NCBI RefSeq assembly: GCF_009818105.1
Contig: NZ_CP046564.1
Span: 868,001 to 932,000 of the forward strand
Reading direction: 5' to 3'
Source: Bacillus sp. N1-1
GTDB lineage: Bacteria > Bacillota > Bacilli > Bacillales > Guptibacillaceae
DNA: 64,000 nt
Shown here: positions 52,972 to 61,741 of the stretch, one piece after another
Numbering within the stretch: the stretch's first letter is position 1
Layout: the number at the start of each line of letters is the position of its first letter
Notes under the pieces: generated by a model
What the model saw: only the letters and a program-made list of their open reading frames with translations
The model's database searches: none
What the model was told of the DNA's origin: nothing
Program-made: the position numbers and the translations under genes

Positions 52972-53385
52972 GTGTTGTTAAAAATAGGTGAGTTAGCTGA
53001 AGTGTGCCATGTTTCGAAACGTACAGTTGACTATTATACAAAAATAGGATTATTGCAGTGTGAGCGCTCTGAAACGAATTATCGCTTCTATGGGGAAGAT
53101 GCGATTGATGATATTAAATTCATTGAACAATGCAAAGAAATGCAAATGACGTTAAGTCAAATCCAACAACGTCTAACGGTAAAAAAGTCTAGTCAAGTTG
53201 ATACTGAAATGATTCATAGTCAGGTGAAACAAGTAATCGATAAAATGCAATATTTAAGTGCGGAATTAAAGGATATTCACGAAAGTGTTGAGAAATTAGA
53301 TGAAGAAACTCAAACGAAGATTAAGAAAAACCTTTCGCCTCAAACTGTCGCGCTTATTCAATCGTTACTTCTTTACTCAACTTGA
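52972..53385 (+). CDS. MerR-family transcriptional regulator
   Basis: 137 residues. Winged helix LKIGELAEVCHVSKRTVDYY, KIGLLQCERSETNYRFYGED and the following coiled coil (VDTEMIHSQVKQVIDKMQYL) are MerR-type. No metal-binding cysteines are seen at the C-terminus, so it is probably a drug/effector sensor. An ATG at 52945 lacks a ribosome-binding site and overlaps a perfect TATAAT (52948-52953); GTG 52972 with GAGGTG upstream is favoured. Likely regulates the CNNM/CorC gene next to it. Confidence 0.8.
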   Translation: MLLKIGELAEVCHVSKRTVDYYTKIGLLQCERSETNYRFYGEDAIDDIKFIEQCKEMQMTLSQIQQRLTVKKSSQVDTEMIHSQVKQVIDKMQYLSAELKDIHESVEKLDEETQTKIKKNLSPQTVALIQSLLLYST

Positions 53386-53454
53386 CCGGGTGAAAAGTAG
53401 AAATGCAATTTTAAAAAAGTTAGGATAAACAACAACTCAGGAGAGTGAAATTTT

Positions 53455-54738
53455 TTGAATGATATACCACTGGATTCGATTCTTTTATTAGGTTCCTTAA
53501 TACTGTTATCTGCTTTTTTCTCATCAGCTGAAACAGCCTATTCGAGTGTCAACAAGATTAGGTTAAGAAATTTCGCAGATGAAGGAAGGCGTGGAAGTAA
53601 AAGAGCTTTAGCCATTGCTGAAAACTTTGATAAAGCCTTATCAACGATTCTTATCGGAAACAATATAGTCAATATTGCTGCTGCTAGTATTTCAGCTGCT
53701 GTAGCAACTGATTTATTTGGCGGGAATGCTGGCCTCGTGATTAGTACGGTGTTCATGACTATTTTAATCTTGATCTTTGGTGAAATACTTCCTAAATCAT
53801 TAGCAAAGGAACATGCAGAATCTTATTCATTAATGATCGCAACGGTGTTATATGTTCTCATTAAGCTGCTTGCACCTCTCAATTTCTTTTTTGTTAAATT
53901 GAAAGTGTGGGTATCAGGTCTTTTTGCGAAAAACAGCACAATGCCATCTGTTACAGAAGAAGAGTTAAAAGTGATGTTAGACATTAGTGAAGAAGAGGGC
54001 GTCATCGATAAAGAGGAAAGAGACCTCATTCATCGATCGATGGATTTCGATGATACGCTTGCAGGTGAGGTTTTAACACCGCGAATTGACATCGTGGCCA
54101 TTGATATTGATCAATCCGTAGAAGAAATGAAAGAAATCTTCTTTGAAGAGAGGTTTTCAAGAATACCTGTCTATCAAGATAGTATTGATAATATTATTGG
54201 GATTTTAACAGAAAAAGAATTTTTTACTCACTTGATTAAGTATCAGACTGTTGATATTAAAGAATTAATTCGAGAGCCTCTGTTTGTGGTAGAATCAATG
54301 AAGATTTCCACTCTGTTACCAAAATTGCAAAAGGAAAAGGTTCACATGGCCATTGTGCTAGATGAATTTGGTGGTACGTCAGGAATCGTTACATTAGAAG
54401 ACGTACTAGAAGAGATTGTGGGAGAAATCTGGGATGAGCAAGATGAGAAATTCAGTACAATGCAGCGAATCTCTGATAGCAACTATCGTTTTGATGCTCA
54501 ATTTCAGCTAGATGATTTCTTTGATTTAATGGAGGCTGATACACCTGAAAGTTCTTATCACACGATAGGTGGATGGGTCATTGAGAATCTTGGAACAGTT
54601 CCTAGTAACGGGGATTCCTTCTATTATGAAAATCTTAAAATTATCGTCGAACAAGTGGAAGAGCGTCGCGTAAGAAAAATACTGGTAGAAGTGCTTCCGA
54701 AAGATCAAACGTACGAAGATATGATGGTAAAAGTTTAG
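53455..54738 (+). CDS. CNNM/CorC (HlyC) family transporter-like membrane protein
   Basis: 427 residues: DUF21 membrane domain of four helices (LLSAFFSSAETAYSSVNKIR, GEILPKSLAKEHAESYSLM), a CBS pair (VLTPRIDIVAIDID, RFSRIPVYQDSIDNIIGIL, FGGTSGIVTLEDVLEEIVGE) and a C-terminal CorC_HlyC FAD-fold domain (YHTIGGWVIENLGTVPSNGD). Members take part in Mg2+ homeostasis and salt tolerance. TTG 53455 behind AGGAG. Confidence 0.88.
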   Translation: MNDIPLDSILLLGSLILLSAFFSSAETAYSSVNKIRLRNFADEGRRGSKRALAIAENFDKALSTILIGNNIVNIAAASISAAVATDLFGGNAGLVISTVFMTILILIFGEILPKSLAKEHAESYSLMIATVLYVLIKLLAPLNFFFVKLKVWVSGLFAKNSTMPSVTEEELKVMLDISEEEGVIDKEERDLIHRSMDFDDTLAGEVLTPRIDIVAIDIDQSVEEMKEIFFEERFSRIPVYQDSIDNIIGILTEKEFFTHLIKYQTVDIKELIREPLFVVESMKISTLLPKLQKEKVHMAIVLDEFGGTSGIVTLEDVLEEIVGEIWDEQDEKFSTMQRISDSNYRFDAQFQLDDFFDLMEADTPESSYHTIGGWVIENLGTVPSNGDSFYYENLKIIVEQVEERRVRKILVEVLPKDQTYEDMMVKV

Positions 54739-54767
54739 ATTCTTATTCATCTCACATAAAAAACAAC

Positions 54768-54802
54768 GAGAGCAGCTGATCCAAATGGCTGCTTCTTTTA
54801 AT
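54768..54802 (+). terminator. Weak terminator after the CNNM gene
   Basis: AGCAGC / GCTGCT with 11-base loop followed by TCTTTT. Confidence 0.5.
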
Positions 54803-54812
54803 GGGGTAAGGT

Positions 54813-55610
54813 ATGAATAACTGGAGAAGGCGATTGAAACACCTTTATCGTTTTTTTATCGATCGACCATATAAGCCGCAGTTTCTTATTTCTAATCAAT
54901 ATGAAGTGAAGCGTGTTATTGGGATGGGAAGTTACGGAATAACCTATCTCTGTAAAAATAAAAAAACGAGAGAGCGATGTGTCGTAAAGCAAATACGTCC
55001 AAGTAAACTGAAAAACAGTGACACTTCTTTCTATAAAATGGAGGCAGATATACTGGGTTCTTTAGACCATGTTAGTATTCCTAAGCTCCATGATGCTTTT
55101 CATTTTAACGGGAATCAGTTTTTAGTAATGGACTACATTGAGGGTGTGAATCTAGAAGATCTCCTGTTTGATAAACATGATCGATTTAACGAACTGGAAT
55201 CTCTCAAGTTTCTTAAAGGTTTGATTGATATTGTAGCTTATTTACATATGCACGATATCAGTCATGGTGATCTACGAATACCGAATGTGATGGTAAAAAA
55301 CGCTCAGATGTATCTCATTGATTTTGGATTAGCAGTCTCATTGAAAGATAAGTCAGATCAGGAGGCGCTTGAGCTCATTCAAAAGGATTTATACGATCTA
55401 GGTGATTTTCTACTCTTCTTGCTTTACTCTTCTTACGATCCCAATAGTAGAAAAGACCGTCCATGGACAGAAGAACTAACCATTCATCCAGCTACGGAAC
55501 ATTTCATAAAGCGACTGCTGCAGATTGAGACTGGATTTGAAAGTATCGATCAGGTGCGCGATCACCTGTATCAATTGCTGAGTATAGCTAACAATAAAAC
55601 CAGCACGTGA
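54813..55610 (+). CDS. Serine/threonine protein kinase (YbdM/YrzF-like)
   Basis: 265 residues, cytoplasmic kinase domain only. Gly loop VIGMGSYGITYLCKNK, catalytic lysine in RCVVKQIRPS, alpha-C Glu in FYKMEADILGSL, catalytic loop SHGDLRIPNVMV (HGD in place of HRD) and metal-binding LIDFGLAV. No PASTA or membrane part. Similar small kinases are known from Bacillus (YbdM, YrzF). ATG follows GGTAAGG. A Ser/Arg-rich small gene converges on it. Confidence 0.85.
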   Translation: MNNWRRRLKHLYRFFIDRPYKPQFLISNQYEVKRVIGMGSYGITYLCKNKKTRERCVVKQIRPSKLKNSDTSFYKMEADILGSLDHVSIPKLHDAFHFNGNQFLVMDYIEGVNLEDLLFDKHDRFNELESLKFLKGLIDIVAYLHMHDISHGDLRIPNVMVKNAQMYLIDFGLAVSLKDKSDQEALELIQKDLYDLGDFLLFLLYSSYDPNSRKDRPWTEELTIHPATEHFIKRLLQIETGFESIDQVRDHLYQLLSIANNKTST

Positions 55611-55643
55611 TCAATTCATCACGTGCTGGTTTATTGTTAGCTA
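55586..55643. terminator. Long bidirectional terminator between kinase and small basic protein gene
   Basis: About 25 bp of near-perfect stem, from AGCTAACAATAAA and CCAGCACGTGAT on the left to ATCACGTGCTGG and TTTATTGTTAGCT on the right, one bulged A, 6-base loop. Stop codons of both genes lie inside it. Confidence 0.85.
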
Positions 55644-55810
55644 CTGCTTGAGCTTCTTCCTCTACGCTTATAACGATGACTGCCGCCATAAGGCGAATGT
55701 TTCTGTCCGCTCGAGCTGCTTCTTTTATAATGTTTTCTTTTGTGGCTACTACCACTAGACTTCTTGATTTGTTTTTCTACTCGTTTTAATATTTTTTTAA
55801 ACATGATCAT
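55637..55810 (-). CDS. Small basic Ser/Lys/Arg-rich protein
   Basis: 57 residues starting MIMFKKILKRVEKQIKKSSG, then HKRKHYKRSSSSGQKHSPYG and ending RRGRSSSSS. Extremely basic, with 15 serines, mostly in runs beside arginine or lysine. AAAGGAG with 5-base spacing precedes ATG 55810. No family recognised. It faces a Ser/Thr kinase gene across a shared terminator, and RxxS-type runs would be good phosphorylation sites; that link is inference. Confidence 0.6.
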   Translation of the reverse strand: MIMFKKILKRVEKQIKKSSGSSHKRKHYKRSSSSGQKHSPYGGSHRYKRRGRSSSSS

Positions 55811-56009
55811 GGGTCTCCTTTCAGTCTCAAATCGTGTTCGAATGCAGAAAAGAAAGATAGACTAGATTCTCTATAGCTTATCATAGAGTTACTAAAATCC
55901 ATACAATGAATATGGGGCGTTTATCCTTAGCGGTGAATTATTTTCATCAAATTTTCATATAAGCCACTTATACTAAATTCTTAGATACAGTTAAATGGGG
56001 GAACGACGG

Positions 56010-56666
56010 ATGGTGAGTGCAAGCAAATTAATATCAATTGGCATCATTAGTTTAAGTATCATGATCGGACTTGGTACCTTCTATGTGATAAGTGATCTAT
56101 CGAAGCAAAAGAGAAGAGAACATATCGAAGGAATCGTGTCACAATTGATTAACTTTATTCTCTACATTTGGATGGGGAAAATAATTTTAAATTTTTCCGT
56201 GTTTATTAAAGATCCATTGGCAATATTAGCTTACCCGAGCAGTTCACATGCATTTTATTTAGCGATTCTATTTAGTATACTTGTCAATCTTTTGCAATCC
56301 AAGGACGCACACAAAAATGATCCTCACTTTATAGAATCTCTTGTATTTGTTTCGTTAGGAACGGTTTTTGTGTATGAATTTATTCAACTGGTATGGAATA
56401 GTAATGCCTATGCTTTTGGAACCTTAATTGTTGTTGGTTTTCTCCTCGTCTTATTCATTAGCTTGCGGGAAAAAATAGCGTTCTCTACGCTACTCATCGT
56501 GACGATAACGGCGTGGTCAGGAGGAATGATGTTACTGGCATTTATTCAACCAATTGTAACTTTGTTTGGTTATATAATGACACCATGGTTTGTTGGATTA
56601 TTTTACTTAATTAGTATGTTCATCCTCATAAATAAGAGAAGGAGGGAAAGACGTGGTTGGAATTGA
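56010..56666 (+). CDS. Membrane protein upstream of ccdA, unknown
   Basis: 218 residues, six hydrophobic segments, no soluble domain and no cysteine pair that would suggest redox activity. ATG 56010 follows GGGGGAACGACGG. Ends by overlapping the ccdA start (GTG 56653), so it is the first gene of the thiol-redox operon. Not recognised. Confidence 0.7.
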   Translation: MVSASKLISIGIISLSIMIGLGTFYVISDLSKQKRREHIEGIVSQLINFILYIWMGKIILNFSVFIKDPLAILAYPSSSHAFYLAILFSILVNLLQSKDAHKNDPHFIESLVFVSLGTVFVYEFIQLVWNSNAYAFGTLIVVGFLLVLFISLREKIAFSTLLIVTITAWSGGMMLLAFIQPIVTLFGYIMTPWFVGLFYLISMFILINKRRRERRGWN

Positions 56667-57411
56667 AGCAGATACAGCTCTACTTGTAGGTCTGTTCCTT
56701 GCAATGGGAGCTGGAGCTTTATCTTTTTTATCTCCCTGTGTATTACCAATTTTCCCTGCCTACCTATCGTACATAACTGGGATAAGTGTGAAGGAGTTGC
56801 AAGGAAATAAGAATTCGAAGATTCGTAGTCAATTATTGAGCCATTCGTTATTTTTCTTATTAGGGGTATCACTTGTCTTTATTAGTTTAGGTGCTAGTGC
56901 ATCATTATTAGGTCAATGGGTTCAAAACTTATTACTAGGGGACTCTGGTTTATTAATTCAGCGTTTTGCGGGAATCTTTATTATCCTTATGGGATTTTTT
57001 GTTGCAGGATGGATAACGATTCCAGCTTTAATGAAAGAAAGACGTATTAGATACTCTAAAAAACCTGTTGGCTACCTTGGCACTTTTTTTGTAGGACTAG
57101 GTTTTGCTGCTGGGTGGACTCCTTGTATCGGCCCTATTTTTGGTTCAATTCTATTACTGGCAGCGAGCAATCCTGGGCATGGGATCGTTTATACGGTGAT
57201 GTATGTAATTGGATTTTCTTTACCTTTTATACTTTTGACATTCTTTCTCGGTTCTACCAGGTGGATCGTTCGGCATAGTGAGGTCATTATGAAGTTCGGT
57301 GCTGTGATCATGATTCTTATGGGCTTGGTATTATTCTTTGGGCTATTGCCGCGAATAACAGGCTTTCTGCTTGATTTAGTACAAAATACATGGTTATCAG
57401 AATTAGGATAA
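56653..57411 (+). CDS. ccdA: CcdA/DsbD-type thiol-disulfide membrane transporter
   Basis: 252 residues, six to seven helices. The reactive cysteines are in FLSPCVLPIFPAYLS and GWTPCIGPIFGSIL, the CcdA hallmark. Carries reducing power from cytoplasmic thioredoxin across the membrane for cytochrome c maturation or endospore/thiol repair. GTG 56653 behind GGAGGG. Passes electrons to the thioredoxin-like protein encoded next. Confidence 0.9.
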   Translation: MVGIEADTALLVGLFLAMGAGALSFLSPCVLPIFPAYLSYITGISVKELQGNKNSKIRSQLLSHSLFFLLGVSLVFISLGASASLLGQWVQNLLLGDSGLLIQRFAGIFIILMGFFVAGWITIPALMKERRIRYSKKPVGYLGTFFVGLGFAAGWTPCIGPIFGSILLLAASNPGHGIVYTVMYVIGFSLPFILLTFFLGSTRWIVRHSEVIMKFGAVIMILMGLVLFFGLLPRITGFLLDLVQNTWLSELG

Positions 57412-57424
57412 AGGGGGATGAGGA

Positions 57425-58021
57425 ATGAGAAGAACACTTCTTATTATCGTTATTATAGGCATGGTTGGTTGGGCGGTATATGATTCTACTAGCTCTACTG
57501 ATGACGCTAAAGGAGAAAATAGCAGTAGTGATCAGGTAGCCAACACTCAACCTTCAACTCAGGCTGTTGAAGATGATGATTTAGTAGAATCAAATGATGT
57601 TGGGATAAATAAAGGGCAGATTGCTCCTAACTTCAAATTGCAAACGTTAAATGGAGAAGCGGTGCAATTATCTGATTATAAAGGGAAACGAGTAATCGTG
57701 AACTTCTGGGCTACCTGGTGTCCTCCTTGTAGAGCAGAAATTCCTGATTTTCAAAAACTGTACGAGAAAAAAGATGTCGAGATCTTAGCCGTAAACCTCA
57801 CAGAAACAGAAGAGAGTACTGAAGGAGTCGAAGGATTTGTAAAAGAATTCGGAATGACCTTTCCAGTTGTGATGGATGTGAATTCTGATGTTTCTAACAC
57901 GTATCAAGTGAGTGCATATCCAACTTCATATATGATCGATTCAAATGGTCGAATCCAATTCGTTGCAATGGGTGCATTAAATTATGACCTCATGATACAG
58001 GAATATGAAAAGATGAAATAG
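57425..58021 (+). CDS. Membrane-anchored thiol-disulfide oxidoreductase (ResA/TlpA-like)
   Basis: 198 residues: N-terminal anchor helix (LLIIVIIGMVGWAVY), an acidic Ser/Asp linker, then a TlpA/ResA fold with active site NFWATWCPPCRAEIPDF and cis-Pro in SAYPTSYMID. Keeps apo-cytochrome c or other exported thiols reduced, with CcdA as its donor. ATG after GGGGGATGAGG, 13 bp after ccdA. Confidence 0.9.
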   Translation: MRRTLLIIVIIGMVGWAVYDSTSSTDDAKGENSSSDQVANTQPSTQAVEDDDLVESNDVGINKGQIAPNFKLQTLNGEAVQLSDYKGKRVIVNFWATWCPPCRAEIPDFQKLYEKKDVEILAVNLTETEESTEGVEGFVKEFGMTFPVVMDVNSDVSNTYQVSAYPTSYMIDSNGRIQFVAMGALNYDLMIQEYEKMK

Positions 58022-58057
58022 TCTTTCATATAGTACAATAGTCAAGAGGTGAGTTTG

Positions 58058-58741
58058 GTGAAGCAGACAGTTTTAGTCGTAGAAGATGATCAAATGATTC
58101 GAAACCTTATTGCGATCTATCTGAAAAATGCTGGCTATGAGGTAGTAGAAGCTGCTAACGGTGAAATAGCGAAAAATGTGTTCTTAGAACACCATCCGTG
58201 TCTAGTCGTTCTTGATTTAATGTTACCTCTTTTATCTGGAGAGGAATTTTGCAAGTGGGTAAGGGATCAAGAACGGAATGAGGTTTCGATTATTATGCTA
58301 TCAGCCAAAGCGCGAACAGAGGATAAAATCAAGGGATTAAAAATAGGAGCAGATGATTATTTGACGAAGCCGTTCGATCCAGAAGAACTTCTTGCTCACG
58401 TTGAGGCCGTTTTGCGACGTACTGGACAGTTTTGTCAGAAAGTCACTTACAAAGGGTTATGTATCAAACCTCGAAACGGTGAGGTATTTCTTTACGATAA
58501 ACAGATAAACTTAACAAAACACGAATTCAATCTACTCTATCATTTTATGGAAAACCCAAATGTTGTTAGATCAAGAGAAGATTTGATTTTACAATTATAC
58601 CCCTACGTCGATAAAACGGTTATGGATCGGACGATTGATGCCCATATTAAGAAACTACGGGCGAAAATCGAGGTTAATCCTGGTATTCCAGAACGTATTC
58701 AAACAGTTCGAGGAATGGGGTATAAATTTGTTGTGGAATAA
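58058..58741 (+). CDS. OmpR/PhoB-family response regulator
   Basis: 227 residues. Receiver domain with phospho-acceptor Asp in LVVLDLMLPLLSG, acidic pair VVEDDQ and the KPF switch (YLTKPFDPEELL); C-terminal winged helix KHEFNLLYHFMENPNVVRS, DRTIDAHIKKLRAKI and RGMGYKF. GTG 58058 sits 6 bases after AGAGGTG; a GTG at 58049 is inside that site. Follows the redox genes by 36 bp and overlaps the kinase gene. Confidence 0.9.
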   Translation: MKQTVLVVEDDQMIRNLIAIYLKNAGYEVVEAANGEIAKNVFLEHHPCLVVLDLMLPLLSGEEFCKWVRDQERNEVSIIMLSAKARTEDKIKGLKIGADDYLTKPFDPEELLAHVEAVLRRTGQFCQKVTYKGLCIKPRNGEVFLYDKQINLTKHEFNLLYHFMENPNVVRSREDLILQLYPYVDKTVMDRTIDAHIKKLRAKIEVNPGIPERIQTVRGMGYKFVVE

Positions 58742-59816
58742 ACGCGCAAAGACCTTCCTACCAAATAAACTTTTATGGCGTTTGACATTTGTTAATGTCA
58801 TTGTCGTTGGTATATTTATCGCATTAAGCAGTTGGGCGATCTATCATACTGCCTGTTCTTTGGCTAATGGATTGGGATCTTGGAATGACTCGAAACAGCA
58901 ACTATTTAACTCCACTCTTTTTCAATATTTATGGATATTTAGTATAGCTGCCATTTCAATTGGAAGTTTAATACATTATCGCTTGGTAAAGGAAATCATA
59001 CGACCGTTAAAAGAGCTAATTGAATCAACGAAAAGAATGAAAGCAGGTCATTATCCCAACCCCATTATTGTGAATACGAGAGATGAAGTTGGAGAATTAA
59101 TTGGTCATTTTAATGATCTGGTGAAACAATTAAAAGAGATGCAACAACATAGAAAAGAGCTGGTTTTGGATTTTTCACATGAATTTCGTACCCCATTAGC
59201 TAATTTGAACGGTTATTTGGGTGCTTTGAAAAATGGTGTGATTGAAGGAGATCAACAAATATACCATTCTCTTCAGAAGGAATCGGAACGACTTATTCAC
59301 ATGGTGGAACAGCTTGAACAAGTGAAGGAATGGGATTATATATCTAAACAGACGTACACTGAGAAAGAACCAATCGATATGCAATTTCTAATACATCAAT
59401 CGGTTGCAATGTTTCGTTGGTCATTAGAAAATGCAGGAATTAACGTGGAGGTGCAGGCTGAATCTGGTACAGTGAATGTTTCTAATGAGGGGATTTCGCA
59501 GGTGATCAGTAATTTAATTGATAATGCAATTAGATACTATCAAGGAACAGGACCAATAATGATAAAAGGAGAATTAGTAGAAAGTCACTATAGGCTATCG
59601 ATCTCCGGTCCTGGACAAGCAATTCCTATCCAAGAAAAAGATAGAATTTTTGAAAGGTTCTATCGTTCAAATTCTTCACGCGAAAGAGATAATACAGGCG
59701 GAACAGGACTTGGACTTGCGATATCCAAAGAAATTATTGTACACCATCAAGGGAAGATTGGATTAAAGTCAGAGGAAGAGACTCACACCTTTTGGATTAC
59801 ACTACCGCTTATCTAG
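58728..59816 (+). CDS. Sensor histidine kinase
   Basis: 362 residues. Two membrane helices (~18-40, ~62-85) enclose a small outside loop with a lone cysteine (IYHTACSLANGLGSW); then HAMP (IIRPLKELIESTKRMKAGHY), HisKA with His in LVLDFSHEFRTPLANLNGYL and HATPase with NLIDNAIRYY, ERFYRSNSSRERD and GGTGLGLAIS. TTG 58728 overlaps the regulator end by 14 bp, so the pair is coupled. Likely controls its own redox operon in response to an envelope signal. Confidence 0.87.
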   Translation: MLWNKRAKTFLPNKLLWRLTFVNVIVVGIFIALSSWAIYHTACSLANGLGSWNDSKQQLFNSTLFQYLWIFSIAAISIGSLIHYRLVKEIIRPLKELIESTKRMKAGHYPNPIIVNTRDEVGELIGHFNDLVKQLKEMQQHRKELVLDFSHEFRTPLANLNGYLGALKNGVIEGDQQIYHSLQKESERLIHMVEQLEQVKEWDYISKQTYTEKEPIDMQFLIHQSVAMFRWSLENAGINVEVQAESGTVNVSNEGISQVISNLIDNAIRYYQGTGPIMIKGELVESHYRLSISGPGQAIPIQEKDRIFERFYRSNSSRERDNTGGTGLGLAISKEIIVHHQGKIGLKSEEETHTFWITLPLI

Positions 59817-59884
59817 TTGGCCTATTTAAAAGACGGAGCTCCTGATGATCTTGGCGAAAATTAACTGAGTTAAGAATGAACATA

Positions 59885-59934
59885 AGCGGCATCTCAACTC
59901 CCTGATTATTATGGGAGTGAGATGCCGCTGTTTT
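59885..59934 (+). terminator. Terminator after the two-component system
   Basis: AGCGGCATCTCA..TCCC / GGGA.TGAGATGCCGCT, followed by GTTTT. Confidence 0.88.
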
Positions 59935-59991
59935 AAAATAACTAAAGCAATTCTAGTATATTTAAATTTGGTATAAAAATAGGTTAATTCT

Positions 59992-61344
59992 CTATGAAAG
60001 TGACTTGAAATACGTACAAACGGTTTCTATCCCTTTTGTGAAGTTTTCAATATGAAAATGTTCATTAGGCGCATGTAAATTTTCTGACGGGAGTCCGAAG
60101 CCCATGAGTACAACAGGTGCTTCAAGAACGCGCGCGAATACTTCAACGATTGGAATCGACCCACCTTTTTTAGGGAAAAGAGCACGCACGCCGTATACTG
60201 TTTCATATGCATCTGCCGCTTTTTGAATCATCGGGTCGTTTGAATTAAGGGATACAGGACGGGCCTGGATAAATTGATTCACTGTGATCGTTGTACCGGT
60301 TGGTTGATGCTCGAGAAGATGTTTTTCAATTAACTCATAGATGTGCTGTGGATCTTGATCTCCGACGAGACGACAGCTAATTTTACCGATGGCTTCTGAG
60401 GGGACAATTGTTTTAATTCCGTCACCCTGGTACCCACCTGAAATCCCGTTCAATTCAAGCGTTGGACGAATACCCGTTTGTTCCTTGAAAGTGAATCCTT
60501 TTTCGCCAAATAAAGAGGTTAATCCGAGCTCTTCCTTCATCGCTTCATCATCAGACGGAATCTGAGCGATTTCTTCTTTCAATTCCTCTGTAAGTTCTGG
60601 TACACCTTCGTAAAATCCATCCACTGCGATGGATCCATCTTCGCTGTGAAGACTATCGAGTAGACGAACAAGGGAATGAACTGCGTTTGGAACCCCGCCG
60701 CCATATACGCCAGAATGGAGATCAGTCTTCGCTGTTTTCACCTTCACCTCCATCGCAAGGGCCCCGCGTAAAGATGTACAAATCGCAGGTAATCCTTCTT
60801 TAATAAAGGAAGTATCTGAAATCACAACAGCGTCAGCAGCGAGCTTCTCTGTATTTTTTTCAATAAAAGGTCCAAGATGTGGGCTGGCGATTTCTTCTTC
60901 ACCTTCAATACAGAACTTCACATTGACGGGTAGCTTGCCATCTTCTTGCATCAAAAGTTCCATCGCCTTGATATGAATAAACAGTTGACCTTTATCATCC
61001 GTGGCACCGCGAGCAAAGATCTTGTTATCACGAATAACGGGTTCAAATGGTGGCGTTTCCCAGAGATCGAGTGGATCAGCGGGCTGCACATCATAATGCC
61101 CATAGATAAGAATCGTCGGCTTACCCTCTGCATGAAGCCAATCAGCGTAGACGATCGGATGTCCATCTGTTTCGATGACTTTAATGTTCTCCATGCCGGC
61201 CTTTTCTAGAGAAGTGGCCACCCACTTAGCCCCTTTTTGAACGTCCGACTTATGCGCAGGGACGGCTGAAATGCTTTGGATTTTCAAGAATTCTTCTAGT
61301 TCTTTAAGGTAAGAATCTTTATGTATTTCGATGGTGTTTTTCAT
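59992..61344 (-). CDS. M20-family dipeptidase
   Basis: 450 residues. Two-zinc peptidase: IYGHYDVQPADP (first zinc His-Asp), ARGATDDKGQLFIHIKA, catalytic EGEEEIASPH, and the lid-domain HSGVYGGGVPNAVHSLV. Belongs to the CNDP/dipeptidase branch that splits short peptides in the cytoplasm. ATG 61344 behind TAAGGAGG; a longer frame upstream lacks homology. Confidence 0.9.
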   Translation of the reverse strand: MKNTIEIHKDSYLKELEEFLKIQSISAVPAHKSDVQKGAKWVATSLEKAGMENIKVIETDGHPIVYADWLHAEGKPTILIYGHYDVQPADPLDLWETPPFEPVIRDNKIFARGATDDKGQLFIHIKAMELLMQEDGKLPVNVKFCIEGEEEIASPHLGPFIEKNTEKLAADAVVISDTSFIKEGLPAICTSLRGALAMEVKVKTAKTDLHSGVYGGGVPNAVHSLVRLLDSLHSEDGSIAVDGFYEGVPELTEELKEEIAQIPSDDEAMKEELGLTSLFGEKGFTFKEQTGIRPTLELNGISGGYQGDGIKTIVPSEAIGKISCRLVGDQDPQHIYELIEKHLLEHQPTGTTITVNQFIQARPVSLNSNDPMIQKAADAYETVYGVRALFPKKGGSIPIVEVFARVLEAPVVLMGFGLPSENLHAPNEHFHIENFTKGIETVCTYFKSLS

Positions 61345-61741
61345 AAGTATAACCTCCTTAGTTAGGTTGTCTTTATTATAGTCCACAGACGGAAATTTGC
61401 ACATTAATCGAGCTGTTTTTGGTGGATAAATAAGGAAATTGGATAACGGAGCATTAAAACTTATATTAAAATTATGACAATAAGATTAAGTGCGTGTCAT
61501 ATTATATAGGTCTAAATCCCTTCATGTGGAATCGATTCCTGATTCTAAAGAACCATTTATTTTTACGATGAAAGCCTTTTCGATAACCGTTTGAAAACCG
61601 CTTTCTTAATTGACTGAATAGGGTTTTCCTATCTAAAGACCTGTATAATATGTGCTTTTTCGAGCATATTGACGGGTTCACATATTTTCCATACAGTTAT
61701 GGCGAACGAAACATTTTACTAAATTTTGAGGAGTGTGGCAG
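61345..61741. other. Upstream region of the GH68 cluster
   Basis: About 400 bp, AT-rich. Holds a TATAAT at 61644-61649 with no good -35, and a 7-bp hairpin at 61650-61669. A CcpA-like half match TGAAAACCGCTTTC lies at 61591-61604. I found no SacY/SacT ribonucleic antiterminator and no leader terminator as in B. subtilis sacB. Confidence 0.4.

Noticed and set aside
61405..61741. SacY/SacT antiterminator site or clear cre box upstream of GH68
   Set aside because: No RAT-like sequence and no terminator in the leader; TGAAAACCGCTTTC misses the central CG of the cre consensus.
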